From assembly GCA_044869805.1 (NCBI GenBank), contig JBIOXV010000129.1:1-64000 (forward strand): DNA of 64,000 bases, read 5' to 3'. Below, one piece after another: positions 51,895-60,785 of the stretch. Below the pieces are notes generated by a model. The model ran no database searches and was not told the DNA's origin. It was given only the letters and a program-made list of their open reading frames with translations. Positions within the stretch are counted from its first letter, which is position 1. Every line of letters begins with the position of its first letter. The DNA comes from CAWDVR01 sp044869805 (GTDB taxonomy: Bacteria; Acidobacteriota; Thermoanaerobaculia; Multivoradales; SZUA-115). The translations under genes and the position numbers were made by a program.

Positions 51895-52667
51895 TTCAAG
51901 AGCGCCCCGCCGTCGATCACGATCGCCTGGCCGTTGATCCCTCTGGCCCGCGGATGGCAGAGGGCGGCGACCAGGTAGGCGACCTCCTCGGGCGCGAAGA
52001 GGCGGTTCTGGGGGCTCATGCGCTTGATGCTCCCGAGCACGTCTTCGGCTTTGGCACCGGTCTTCGCCACGATGCGGGCGATCGACTGATCGGTCATCGG
52101 CGTGTCCACGTAGCCCGGGCAGACGGCGTTGACGGTGACTCCCTTGGCCGCCACCTCGGCCGCCAGCGAGCGGGTGAAGCCGATCACCGCGTGCTTGGAG
52201 GCGGCGTAGGTCGAGATGTAGGCCGCCCCGGTCAGGCCGGCGATCGAGGCCACGTTGACCACCCGGCCCCAGCCGCGCTCGACCATGCCGGGCAGGAAAG
52301 ACCGCGTGCAGAGATAGGTGCCGGTGACGTTGACCGCGAACACCCGCTCCCACTCCTCGAGCGAGGTGGACTTGAGCGGCGCCGAGGTGGCGATGCCGGC
52401 GTTGTTGACCAGCACGTCCACCTGGCCCAGGTGCTCGGCCGCGCGCCGACCCAGCTCGGCGACGCTCTCCGCGCTGGTCACGTCGCAGGCCACGCCCCAG
52501 GCGCGGTGCCCGGCCGCGACGAGCTCCGCCGCCAGGGCCTCGACCTCGCTCGTGGTCCTGGCGGCCGCTACCACCGCGGCGCCGGCCGCCGCCAGCTCGC
52601 GCGCCACCGCCGCACCGATACCGCGTCCGCCGCCCGTGACCACGGCCGTCTTCCCTTCGAGGCTCAT
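51891..52667 (-). CDS. Short-chain dehydrogenase/reductase
   Basis: 258 residues. NAD(P) motif TGGGRGIG (11-18), NNAG near 88, and the catalytic Ser-Tyr-Lys set in VNVASIAGLTGAAYISTYAASK with Y about 153 and K about 157. It resembles 3-hydroxyacyl-CoA dehydrogenases (FabG/HadH2 type). It would reduce or oxidise a keto or hydroxyl group on the ring-derived CoA ester (inference). It overlaps both neighbours by 4 bases. Confidence 0.92.
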   Translation of the reverse strand: MSLEGKTAVVTGGGRGIGAAVARELAAAGAAVVAAARTTSEVEALAAELVAAGHRAWGVACDVTSAESVAELGRRAAEHLGQVDVLVNNAGIATSAPLKSTSLEEWERVFAVNVTGTYLCTRSFLPGMVERGWGRVVNVASIAGLTGAAYISTYAASKHAVIGFTRSLAAEVAAKGVTVNAVCPGYVDTPMTDQSIARIVAKTGAKAEDVLGSIKRMSPQNRLFAPEEVAYLVAALCHPRARGINGQAIVIDGGALLK

Positions 52668-53431
52668 GCCTTTCCTCCGCTCGCCAAGGCGGAGACTACC
52701 GCCTCGGCGAGGATTTCGCCCAGCGCCTCGATGCGCGCCTGGCCTTCCTCGCGGCTCGCCGCCGCCGGGTCGCCGAAGTAGGCCCGCGGCCCCCCGGCCT
52801 CGAGGAAGCTTTGCCTGCCCTCGCGGATCGCCGAGACGAGCGAGGCCGGGTTGGGCGGCAAGGTGCGGGCCAGCTCCTCGCGCACCAGCTCCGGCCGCGC
52901 CGCGAGCACGATCGAGCCCTCGTAGCGGCCGGCGTGGCAGGCGCCGCTCGAGAACTCGTCGCCCAGCCGGCCGGCCCAGGGCTTCCGCGTGACATCCGGA
53001 AAGACGATCGGCAGCAGCCTCTCGCTCGCGGCCTGCGCCACCGCCGCGGCGAGGGAAGCGCGGTGCGCCGGGTCGAGGTGGGCGTTGGCGAGCACCAGCA
53101 CCCGTGCCGGAAGCGCGCTCAAGGCGCGGGCCAGATCGACCACCAGCGCGGTCACCGTCTCGGGCCGCACCGAGAGGGTGCCGGCGAAGCCGGCGGCGAA
53201 GGGCGCCGCGGTGTAGGCGACGGGCGGCAGCAGCAGGGGCACCCAGCCGGCCACCTGCAGCCGGCGGGCGCCGGCCTCCGCCATGGCCTCGGCGATGATC
53301 ACGTCGGTCAGGAGCGGCAGGTGCGGACCGTGGGCTTCGACGGCGCCCACCGGCAGCACCGCCACCAGACGATCGCGGTCGAGGCCGTCGACCTCGGCCC
53401 AGGTGAGCTCGGCGGCGCGGAAGACCCCCAC
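52664..53431 (-). CDS. Creatininase-family amidohydrolase
   Basis: 255 residues from GTG. The metal-binding motif PVGAVEAHGPHLPLLTD (about 28-44), then LANAHLDPAHRASL and SSGACHAGRYEGSIVLAARPELV, are the creatininase-family ligands. Members open lactams or cleave cyclic amides and formamides with Zn or Mn. Position at the head of the beta-oxidation-like genes suggests hydrolysis of a ring or an amide in the same pathway; the substrate is unknown. Confidence 0.88.
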   Translation of the reverse strand: MGVFRAAELTWAEVDGLDRDRLVAVLPVGAVEAHGPHLPLLTDVIIAEAMAEAGARRLQVAGWVPLLLPPVAYTAAPFAAGFAGTLSVRPETVTALVVDLARALSALPARVLVLANAHLDPAHRASLAAAVAQAASERLLPIVFPDVTRKPWAGRLGDEFSSGACHAGRYEGSIVLAARPELVREELARTLPPNPASLVSAIREGRQSFLEAGGPRAYFGDPAAASREEGQARIEALGEILAEAVVSALASGGKA

Positions 53432-53445
53432 CTAGCCCTTCCCCA

Positions 53446-55572
53446 TTAGCGCCCTGGGGCCTCCAGCCCTCGGCCGTCCCTGAGCCTCGCCAGCAGGTCC
53501 TCGAACCAGGGCTCGACGCTGTCGGGGTCGAAGCCGAGCTGCTCCAGCCGCAGCACGCCCCGGTCGTCGATCAGCCAGTTGCGGGGGACCGCGCCGTCGG
53601 CTGCCATCTGCTTGTAGAACTCGTAGCCCAAAAGGGTGGGCAGGGTCAGCCCGCGCTTGGCGGTGAACGGCGCCACCAGGCCCGGGTTCTCGTCGATGCT
53701 CACCGTCAAGACCAGGGCGTCGGGGTCGCCCGCGAGCTGGTCGTGGAGCTTCTGGAGGTGTGGTAGCTCCCGGCGGCAGGGAATGCACCAGGTGGCCCAG
53801 AAGTTGATCAGCGCCCGCTTGCCCTTGAGGTCGGCGAGCGTCCAGGTGCGGCCGGTGACGTCGACCAGCGAGAAATCGGCCAGCGCCTGGCTCTTCTCCT
53901 GCCAGCGGGAAGCGGGCCCTTCAGCCACCGCCCTCTGCTCCGCCGGGCTGGAGAACGCCGCCCAACCTTCCTCGCCGCCGCCCAGCCGTCCCCACACCGC
54001 CTTTGCCCGCCCCAGCAGGTCCTCCTTCTCGGTGGCGAAGCCGAGCGCCTTGCCGTAGAGCGCCAGCGCGTCGAGGTCCCGCTTCTCGGCCTCGGCCAGG
54101 CGGCCCTTGAGCTCCCACAGGGTCCAGCTCGAGGTACGGGCGAGGAACTTCGAGTAGCCGTCGGCGTCGTCGCGCGGCACGAAGGCCGCGTGGAGCACCT
54201 CCAGCGTCGCGAGCGTCGACCGTGCCTCGGCGAGCGACCCCGTCGCGAGGCTGGCGCGCGCCTCGACCATCCGGCTGTTCCACGCCGCGCTCCAGCGCAT
54301 GCTCTCGGCCCCTTGGAGCATCTCCTCCGACAGGCCGCGATAGGCGGTGAATCGCCGGAAGCGCTCCTCGATCTCGGTGCGGGCCCGCTCGGCGAGCCGC
54401 GGCACCTGCTCGAGGCGCACGCCGCGCTCGACGTACTCCAGGGCCGCCAGCAGCGACGCCGAGAAGGCCAGCGAAGTGCCGGGGGTCGAGTCGAAGACCG
54501 GCAGGGCGGCGTCGATCTCGGCGAGCACCTGCTCGGTCGAGAGCTCGGGAAGCTCCAGGGCCGCCTCCAGGCGCACCTTCCAGCCAGGGACCAGGTTGGG
54601 ACAGGTGGTCGTCCAGTCGCGGGCCGTCTGGTATCGCTTCTGGTACCAGGCCAGCCGCCCCGAGGCCGGCTCGGGCCCCGGCATCGGGTTCTCCTCCTCG
54701 AGCCGCTTGCGCAGGAAGCTCATGGTGTCGCTGGCACAGGGCGCGATGCGCCACCGCGCGTCCCGGGCCTGGCGTACCGCCTCCTGATCGTCGGTGAGGT
54801 CCGCTCCCGCCTCGAGCGTCCGCCAGTAGGCGAGCTCGTCCGCGAAGCCGAGGCCCGCCAGCAACGCCAGGTCGGCACGCACCCGCTCGCGCGCGGCGTC
54901 GAAGCCGGCCGGCGGCGTGGCGCGGAACTCGGCCGCCCACAGCGCCGAATAGAGCGGGAGCACGCCCCGGTCCTTGCGGCCGGCGATCGCGTGGCGGGCC
55001 GCGTCGGCGATCGCCGCCATGTCTTCCTTGCCCTCGAGCGCCGTGATGCGGGTCGACATGTCGATACGGGCCGGGCACAGGCGGGCGAAGGCGAGCGCCA
55101 GCTCGCGGCTGCGCCTCGGGTCTTCGCTGTCGAGGGCCGCGGCGAGGCCGAGCTGCGCCCACGGGAAGGCGGGGTCGGCCGCCACCGCCCGCTCGTAGAA
55201 GTCCCTCTCGGCGGGCTCGTCGGGTGTCGAGCGGCCGGCGAAGTAGAGGAAGAAGGCGCTCTCGGGATGCGCGGTGGCCAAGTCCACGTACTCCTTGGCC
55301 AGGTTGGCCGGCTCCGGCTCCGGGCCGCGCAGCGCCATGTCCTGGTAGGCGCGGTGCACGAAGACGTCGTGCGGGTGGCGGCGCCGCGCCGTCTCGAGGG
55401 CCTGGCGCCACTCGGCGAGGCACGCGGGGGCGCCGCCGCACTGCTCGGCCAGGTGCTCGGCGCGATCGAGCGCCGCCCCGGCGGTCCCGCTCGGCTCGCA
55501 GGCGTTGCCGCCGGCCGCGGCGGCGGCCGAGAAGAGGGTCGTGCAGAGGAGTGCCGTCCAAAGCTGTTTCAT
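53446..55572 (-). CDS. Exported protein with helical repeat region and TlpA-like thioredoxin domain
   Basis: 708 residues. Signal peptide 1-20 (ending AAAAGG). Residues about 25-540 are helical, TPR-like, with no family recognised. The C-terminal 150 residues are a TlpA/ResA thioredoxin fold: DFSLVDVTGRTWTLADLKG, then FWATWCIPCRRELPHL with the CxxC pair near residue 596, VPRNWLIDDRGVLR and a closing helix. It is expected to reduce disulfides outside the cytoplasm. It is coupled to the nicotinate phosphoribosyltransferase gene by a TGATG junction. Confidence 0.85.
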   Translation of the reverse strand: MKQLWTALLCTTLFSAAAAAGGNACEPSGTAGAALDRAEHLAEQCGGAPACLAEWRQALETARRRHPHDVFVHRAYQDMALRGPEPEPANLAKEYVDLATAHPESAFFLYFAGRSTPDEPAERDFYERAVAADPAFPWAQLGLAAALDSEDPRRSRELALAFARLCPARIDMSTRITALEGKEDMAAIADAARHAIAGRKDRGVLPLYSALWAAEFRATPPAGFDAARERVRADLALLAGLGFADELAYWRTLEAGADLTDDQEAVRQARDARWRIAPCASDTMSFLRKRLEEENPMPGPEPASGRLAWYQKRYQTARDWTTTCPNLVPGWKVRLEAALELPELSTEQVLAEIDAALPVFDSTPGTSLAFSASLLAALEYVERGVRLEQVPRLAERARTEIEERFRRFTAYRGLSEEMLQGAESMRWSAAWNSRMVEARASLATGSLAEARSTLATLEVLHAAFVPRDDADGYSKFLARTSSWTLWELKGRLAEAEKRDLDALALYGKALGFATEKEDLLGRAKAVWGRLGGGEEGWAAFSSPAEQRAVAEGPASRWQEKSQALADFSLVDVTGRTWTLADLKGKRALINFWATWCIPCRRELPHLQKLHDQLAGDPDALVLTVSIDENPGLVAPFTAKRGLTLPTLLGYEFYKQMAADGAVPRNWLIDDRGVLRLEQLGFDPDSVEPWFEDLLARLRDGRGLEAPGR

Positions 55573-57068
55573 CAGGTCACCACCTCGCTCTCGCCGCGTG
55601 CCGCCAGCACCAGCCGGGTCTTGAGCTCGAAGAGCCGCTCCTCGAGCCCCACCGGGTACTGGTGCGGGAAGACGAAGCGCTTGATGCCGGCGTGGAAACG
55701 GGCGAGCTGGTCGCTCGCCCGCTCGCGGGCCGCCGCCAGTGGGGGCGGCTCGTAGACTAGGCGGCCGGCGCGGAAGATGGGCAGCAGCAGGTCCTCGTGC
55801 TCCAGGTCGGCGGTGATGTGCTTGCGGCGCGTCAGGTCCATGGCGTCGATCAGGGTCGGGGTGTCGCCGATGCCGAGCTCCCGGTCGTAGATCGCGTCGG
55901 CCGCGAATTCGTTGCCCGCGAGTGTGTCGCGCGCAGCATAGCGCCGCACCTGCTGGATGCCGGGGGTCGAGATCTTGATCGCCTGCTCCGAGAGCTTCAC
56001 CTTCTGCTGCCACGGCTCGCCCGGGTGGCGGATGGCGGCGAGCTTGTACACGCCGCCCACCGCCGGGTCGTCGTGACCGGTCACCAGCTTGGTGCCCACC
56101 CCCCAGACCCCGATCTTCGCTCCCTGCTGCTTCAAGCTCGAGATGATCTGCTCGTCGAGGTCGTTCGAGGCGAAGATCTCGGCCTCTGGGAAACCGCCCT
56201 CGTCGAGGATGCGCCGCGCCTCGATCGACAGGTAGGCGAGGTCGCCCGAGTCCAGCCGCACGCCGACCAGCCGGTGGCCCCGCGCCGCGAGGCGCCGGCC
56301 CGCCTCCACGGCGCGCTGCACTCCCTCCAGGGTGTCGTAGGTGTCGACCAGGAACACGGCGTTGTTGGGCATGGCGTCAGCCCACGCCTCGAAGGCCTCG
56401 GCCTCGCCGGGGAAGGACATCACCCAGCTATGGGCGTGCGTGCCCTTGACCGGGATGCCGAAGAGCTTGCCGGCGAGCACGTTGGAGGTGGCGGCGCAGC
56501 CGCCGACGTACGCCGCCCGCGCCGCCGACAGCGCGCCGTCCACGCCCTGCGCGCGCCGCAGGCCGAACTCCAGCACCGGATCGCCGCCGGCGGCCACCAC
56601 GAGGCGCGCGGCCTTGGTGGCGATCAGGGTCTGGAAGTTGACCAGGTTGAGCAACGCCGACTCGAGGAGCTGCGCCTGCAGGATGGGGCCGCAGACCCGC
56701 ACCAGCGGCTCCTGCGGGAAGATCACCGTGCCCTCGGGCACGGCATCGATGTCGCAGGCGAGCTCGAGGTGCCGCAGGTGCTCGAGGAAGGCGCGCTCGA
56801 AGAGCGGCTCGCCGTCGGTGCCGGTCAGCGATCCTAGGTAGTCGAGGTCGTCGGCCGCGAAGCGGAAATCGGCGATCAGCTCCACCGCCTGGGCCAGCCC
56901 GCAGGCGACCGTGAACCCGCCCTGGAACGGATGGCGGCGGAAGAAGAGGTGGAAGCAGGCCTCGGTGTCGCGCAGGCCTTCCTTCCAGTAGCCGTAGGCC
57001 ATCGCCAGCTCGTAGAGGTCGGTCAGCAGGCCGAGCGGCGGCCGATACAGCGTCTGGAGGAAGCTCAC
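55572..57068 (-). CDS. pncB: Nicotinate phosphoribosyltransferase
   Basis: 498 residues from GTG overlapping the methyltransferase stop (GTGA). GLLTDLYELAMAYGYWKEGL, FHLFFRRHPFQGGFTVACGL, FGLRRAQGVDGALSAARAAYVGG and VFLVDTYDTLEGV...VGVRLDSGDLAYLS are the NAPRTase blocks. They include the active-site region around TSNVLAGKLFGIPVKGTHAHSWV. It converts nicotinate and PRPP to nicotinate mononucleotide for NAD salvage. The frame open to 57275 is inside the upstream gene. Confidence 0.95.
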   Translation of the reverse strand: MSFLQTLYRPPLGLLTDLYELAMAYGYWKEGLRDTEACFHLFFRRHPFQGGFTVACGLAQAVELIADFRFAADDLDYLGSLTGTDGEPLFERAFLEHLRHLELACDIDAVPEGTVIFPQEPLVRVCGPILQAQLLESALLNLVNFQTLIATKAARLVVAAGGDPVLEFGLRRAQGVDGALSAARAAYVGGCAATSNVLAGKLFGIPVKGTHAHSWVMSFPGEAEAFEAWADAMPNNAVFLVDTYDTLEGVQRAVEAGRRLAARGHRLVGVRLDSGDLAYLSIEARRILDEGGFPEAEIFASNDLDEQIISSLKQQGAKIGVWGVGTKLVTGHDDPAVGGVYKLAAIRHPGEPWQQKVKLSEQAIKISTPGIQQVRRYAARDTLAGNEFAADAIYDRELGIGDTPTLIDAMDLTRRKHITADLEHEDLLLPIFRAGRLVYEPPPLAAARERASDQLARFHAGIKRFVFPHQYPVGLEERLFELKTRLVLAARGESEVVT

Positions 57069-57811
57069 TGGCGGGGCTCGCTGCAGGCGAACACGGCGGC
57101 CAACGTGCCGGCGTCGTAGAGGTCGGCGAGCGCGATCTCTTCGAAGCGAAGCTCCTCGGCCCGCACCCGCGGCGGCCCGGCGGAGGCGAGGTCGGGATGA
57201 CGGTCGGCGGGCGGCACCTGCCGGAAGAGCCGGAGCTTGCCGAACGAGGCGCGGAACAGGTCTTCCCAGTCCCACAGGTAGAGGTTCGACCGATGGCTGG
57301 GCAGGGTGCGGTGCAGGTCCATGGTCTGGCCGTCGAGGATCGGCGGCACGGCGGCGAGGAAGGTCCCCTCCGGCTCGAGCAGCCGAGCGGCGCGGCGCAC
57401 CACGGCCCCCGGCTCCGGCACGTGCACCAGCAGGTTGGCGGCGACCGCCAGGCCGAAGGAGCCACCGACGCCGTCACCCTGCGCTCCCACGGTCGCCGCG
57501 TCCTCGACCACGAAGCGCACCCGGTCGCTGCCGAAGCGCCGCCGCGCAAAAGCGATGCACTTGGGGTCGACGTCGACGCCGACGGCTTCGCGGGCCCCGG
57601 CAGCCACCAGGTGGGCCGTGCCGTAGCCGGTGCCGCAGCCGAGATCGAGGCAGCGGCGGCCGGCCGCGAAGCCGGCCGCGAACAGGTAGAGCGAGAGGTG
57701 GGCTTGAAATAGATCGTTGTCGATAAGCGGCGAGACGGCCTTGCCGGGGGAGGGAAGGCCGCTCCGCCAGCGGATCAGCAGGTTGCGCAAACGCCCGAGG
57801 GTAGAGGACAT
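57065..57811 (-). CDS. Class I SAM-dependent methyltransferase
   Basis: 248 residues. CLDLGCGTGYGTAHLV (about 54-69) is motif I. AVGVDVDPKCIAFARRRFG is motif II and the AVAANLLVHVPEPGAVVRRAARLLEPEGTFLAAVP stretch carries motifs III-IV (methyltransferase type 11). The substrate is unknown. It heads the minus-strand run of coupled genes, with the nicotinate phosphoribosyltransferase start inside its stop codon. Confidence 0.9.
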   Translation of the reverse strand: MSSTLGRLRNLLIRWRSGLPSPGKAVSPLIDNDLFQAHLSLYLFAAGFAAGRRCLDLGCGTGYGTAHLVAAGAREAVGVDVDPKCIAFARRRFGSDRVRFVVEDAATVGAQGDGVGGSFGLAVAANLLVHVPEPGAVVRRAARLLEPEGTFLAAVPPILDGQTMDLHRTLPSHRSNLYLWDWEDLFRASFGKLRLFRQVPPADRHPDLASAGPPRVRAEELRFEEIALADLYDAGTLAAVFACSEPRQ

Positions 57812-57887
57812 GGAGGAATTCTATCGGTTCGCCGAAGGCGGGCGGCCACGGCATCAGCCGCGAGGTGCCGTGGTAATCTTCCCCTCC

Positions 57888-58472
57888 ATGTTTGACCTGC
57901 CGCGGGGCCGCCTGGCCCCGCCGGAACCCCCCGAGGAGCCGATCGCGCGCGCCGTGCTGGAAGAGCCGCCCCTCATGGTGCTCTTCCCGTCACCGATCGG
58001 AGACCTCGGGCTGACCCTCCACGGCACGGTCGTCACCAGCATCCGCATCGCGCCCAAGCGCAAAGAGAAGCGCCGCTACCAGCCGTTCGAGGAGATCGAC
58101 GACTCCGAGTTCCTGGACGAGGTCTTCGGGCGCCTGTCCGAGTACTTCGCCGGCGCCCGCCCCTCGCCGGACCTGGAGTGGGACCTGGGCACCGCGGACT
58201 TGACGCCATTCGCCCGGCGGGTGCTCAAGGAGACGGCGAAGATCCCCTACGGCAAGCACCGCACCTACCGCAAGATCGCCGCCGCGGCCGGCCGCCCGGA
58301 TGCCTACCGGCTGGTGCTCGCCACCCTGGCCCTGAACCCGATCCCGATCCTCATCCCCTGCCACCGCGTGGTGACCAACAAGTCAGGGATAGGCAGCTAC
58401 ATCGGCGGCCGCGAGCGCAAGCGCTGGCTGCTGACCATGGAAAAGGAAGCGTACAAGGCCGGGGTGGTGTAG
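57888..58472 (+). CDS. ogt: Methylated-DNA-protein cysteine methyltransferase
   Basis: 194 residues. The acceptor motif IPCHRV has its cysteine at residue 158. KIPYGKHRTYRKIAAAAGRPDAYR before it is the helix-turn-helix with the arginine finger, and GSYIGGRERKRWLLTMEK closes the domain. It removes alkyl groups from O6-alkylguanine by self-sacrifice. The N-terminal 75 residues are a divergent ribonuclease-H-like domain. Start at ATG; the frame is open upstream but overlaps the divergent methyltransferase. Confidence 0.93.
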   Translation: MFDLPRGRLAPPEPPEEPIARAVLEEPPLMVLFPSPIGDLGLTLHGTVVTSIRIAPKRKEKRRYQPFEEIDDSEFLDEVFGRLSEYFAGARPSPDLEWDLGTADLTPFARRVLKETAKIPYGKHRTYRKIAAAAGRPDAYRLVLATLALNPIPILIPCHRVVTNKSGIGSYIGGRERKRWLLTMEKEAYKAGVV

Positions 58473-58478
58473 GCAACA

Positions 58479-58505
58479 GAACGGCCGGCACGAGGCCGGC
58501 CGTTC
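58479..58505. terminator. Bidirectional hairpin terminator
   Basis: GAACGGCCGGC (58479-58489) pairs perfectly with GCCGGCCGTTC (58495-58505) around a 5-base loop, between the stops of convergent genes. No strong T-run on either side. Confidence 0.55.
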
Positions 58506-58548
58506 CAGAGGCGAAGCTGTTCGCTGTGACAGCACTACTGGGCGAGGC

Positions 58549-59724
58549 TCAGTCGCCCGACTCCTCGAGCTCTACCGACACCCGCGCCTCCTCCCCCGGC
58601 TCGACCTCGAACTCCACGGTCTTGCTCTCGTAGCCGGGACGGACCACCTCGAGCCGGTGCTTGCCGGCGTCGAGGATCAGCCCCGAGTGCAGCCGCGCCA
58701 GGTCGTCGGCGGTGCCCAAGAAGCGTCCGTCGAGGTAGACGGAGGCGTCGCTCGGCTCGAGGGTGAGCGACAAGCGGCCGGGCTCGCCGCGCGTGTCGTA
58801 GGCCTCGCGGGGCGCTTCGTAGCGCCGATCCCCGTCGTCGGACCGGTCCTCGTCGTCCCGCCCGTCGTCGCGGCGTTCCACTGCCTCTTCCCGCTCGCGG
58901 TTGCGCCGCAGCCGCTCTTCGCGGTTGACGGTCGACTTCGAGACCAGCTCCTCGGGTCGCCTGGACTCGCCGCGCTGCATGGTGTCCTCGACGTCGATCA
59001 CCACCCCGGCATAGACCGAGTACTGGCGCGAGATGGTCTCGAAGCCCGGGAGATAGATCACCACGTCGTAGGTGCCCTTGGGCAGCCACAGGTAGGTCGG
59101 GAAGCCGTCGAAGTCGTCGGCGCGGCCCACGCGCTGGCCGTCGACGTAGACCTCGGCGCGCTCCGGGCTGACATCGAGGTCGAGCGCGCCCGAGTCGCGG
59201 TCATATCCGTAGCCATAGCCCGAGCCGTAGCGGTAGCCGGGCTCGTAGTAGTACGGCGGGTAGTAGTAGTACGGGCCACCGCCCCACCACCACGGCCAGT
59301 AGTAGTAGGGATCGCGGTATCCCCACCAGCCGTAGCGCCCGTAGTAGGACCCATGGTGCCGGCCGTGATGGTCGTGCCAGGAGGAGGAGCTGCCGGGCCG
59401 GCGCCGGTCGACGCACACCCGGCCGTCCGAGCCGGAAGGCGGACGCGTGTCGCCGCCGGAGGAAACCGAGCCCTGGTCACCACCGGAGGACGAGGACGAG
59501 CCGTGGTCGCCGCCCGAGGGCGGCGACGGGGGGCGGGTGTCGGCGGCACGGGAGCCGCTGTCCGCGCGCTCGACGCGGACCGTGGGGCCGGAGTCCTGTG
59601 TCGGGCGCGAGTCATGGGCCTTGCGCTCGGCCGTCGCGGGGCCGGCAACTGCAAGCGATAGGAAGAACGCCGCCGCCCCGACCAAGCGGGTGGCGCGAAG
59701 GACGATCGAACCTTCCGAGGTCAT
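58549..59724 (-). CDS. Exported PEGA-domain protein with Tyr/Trp-rich segment
   Basis: 391 residues. Signal peptide about 1-32. A Ser/Gly/Asp-rich region (about 35-115) is followed by an exceptional aromatic stretch (about 125-175) with runs such as YYYWPWWWGGG and YYYYPPYYYEP. PEGA domain 1 lies at about 180-250 (LDVSPERAEVYVDGQRVG), then a charged Arg/Asp-rich linker, then PEGA domain 2 at about 315-388 (LTLEPSDASVYLDGRFLG). PEGA domains are surface or cell-wall-associated beta modules. The start follows the glycosyltransferase stop with no gap. Confidence 0.87.
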   Translation of the reverse strand: MTSEGSIVLRATRLVGAAAFFLSLAVAGPATAERKAHDSRPTQDSGPTVRVERADSGSRAADTRPPSPPSGGDHGSSSSSGGDQGSVSSGGDTRPPSGSDGRVCVDRRRPGSSSSWHDHHGRHHGSYYGRYGWWGYRDPYYYWPWWWGGGPYYYYPPYYYEPGYRYGSGYGYGYDRDSGALDLDVSPERAEVYVDGQRVGRADDFDGFPTYLWLPKGTYDVVIYLPGFETISRQYSVYAGVVIDVEDTMQRGESRRPEELVSKSTVNREERLRRNREREEAVERRDDGRDDEDRSDDGDRRYEAPREAYDTRGEPGRLSLTLEPSDASVYLDGRFLGTADDLARLHSGLILDAGKHRLEVVRPGYESKTVEFEVEPGEEARVSVELEESGD

Positions 59725-60654
59725 CTAATGCTCCTTTCCGAGCCGCGGGTTCTCGTTCCATCCCCGGTGGAGGCCGCGCACGTAGTGATACCGCAGGACC
59801 TCCTCCCAGATTCGCGGCAAACTCACAGGAAGATACTGCAAAGCACGGACCAGGGTCTCGAGCAGGCGCTGGCGGCCGGGCCACGGCAGCGGCGGCGGGC
59901 CGGCGGGCGAGAGGCCCAGGAAGGGCCCCATCTCCGGGTGCAGGCGGTGGAAGACGACCGCCGAGTAGCCTGCCCGCTCCTGCCGCTCGGCGAAGCGCGC
60001 GAGGTCCGTGGGGTGGTCGTGCTCGACCACCGCATCCGCGGCGTAGGCGAGCCGCATGCCGTGCTTCGACATGCGGTAGCTGGCCTCGATGTCCTCCCAG
60101 GCGGCGTAAGGGAAACGCAGGTCGAAGGGCTCGGCGAGCAGCAAGCGCTTGGCGAGCGACAGGTTGGAGGTATAGAAGAAGTTGAACGGCACCTCGTCGG
60201 GCTCGCGGATCAGCGCATAGCCGAATTGCAAGCCGTGCTCGTTGATGTAGGCGAGGAAGCGGGTCGGCTTGAGGCGGCGGTGCCAGCCGGTGTAGCCGAG
60301 CACGGCACGGTTCGGATCGTCGCCCAGCCGGCGGTGCGCCGCGCAGTGCGCCGCCAGCCAGCCGGCCCGCGGGACGGTGTCGTCCCCCAGAAAGGCCACC
60401 CGCGGCGCCCGCGCCTCGAGCACGCCGCGGTTGCGGGCGGCGGCCGGCCCCCGGTTGTCCTGGCGGATGTACTTGAAGGCCAGCGGCGTCGCGAGACGGC
60501 TGCACCACTCCGCGGTGCTGTCGGTCGAGCCGTCGTCGACCACCACCACCTCGAAGGGAGGGGCACCCTCCTGGCCCTCGAGCGCGCGCACCACCTCGGC
60601 GAGCACGGCGCAGCGATCGTGCGTCGGGATGACGACCGAAACTCGAGGGGCCAT
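59725..60654 (-). CDS. Family 2 glycosyltransferase
   Basis: 309 residues from ATG at 60654 (a GTG lies two codons earlier at 60660). The GT-A fold begins VSVVIPTHDRCAVLAEVV, with VVVDDGSTDSTAEWC for the nucleotide-sugar and FLGDDTVPRAGWLAAH for the metal-binding aspartates. YAAWEDIEASYRMSKHGMRLAY supplies the ED motif expected near the catalytic base. It adds a sugar to an unknown acceptor. A promoter-like TTGGGC-17-TATCGT lies just upstream, ending 9 bases before the ATG. Confidence 0.9.
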   Translation of the reverse strand: MAPRVSVVIPTHDRCAVLAEVVRALEGQEGAPPFEVVVVDDGSTDSTAEWCSRLATPLAFKYIRQDNRGPAAARNRGVLEARAPRVAFLGDDTVPRAGWLAAHCAAHRRLGDDPNRAVLGYTGWHRRLKPTRFLAYINEHGLQFGYALIREPDEVPFNFFYTSNLSLAKRLLLAEPFDLRFPYAAWEDIEASYRMSKHGMRLAYAADAVVEHDHPTDLARFAERQERAGYSAVVFHRLHPEMGPFLGLSPAGPPPLPWPGRQRLLETLVRALQYLPVSLPRIWEEVLRYHYVRGLHRGWNENPRLGKEH

Positions 60655-60785
60655 GGACACAAAACGATACCTGAAAGGCGGGCGGCGCCCAAGGCGCGGC
60701 CGGAGTCGATGCGCGCGCCACGCGTGCGGACGGCGAGCGGCGACGGGGCCGAATAGGCGGGCTGCGGAGGCCGTATGTCATAGTC

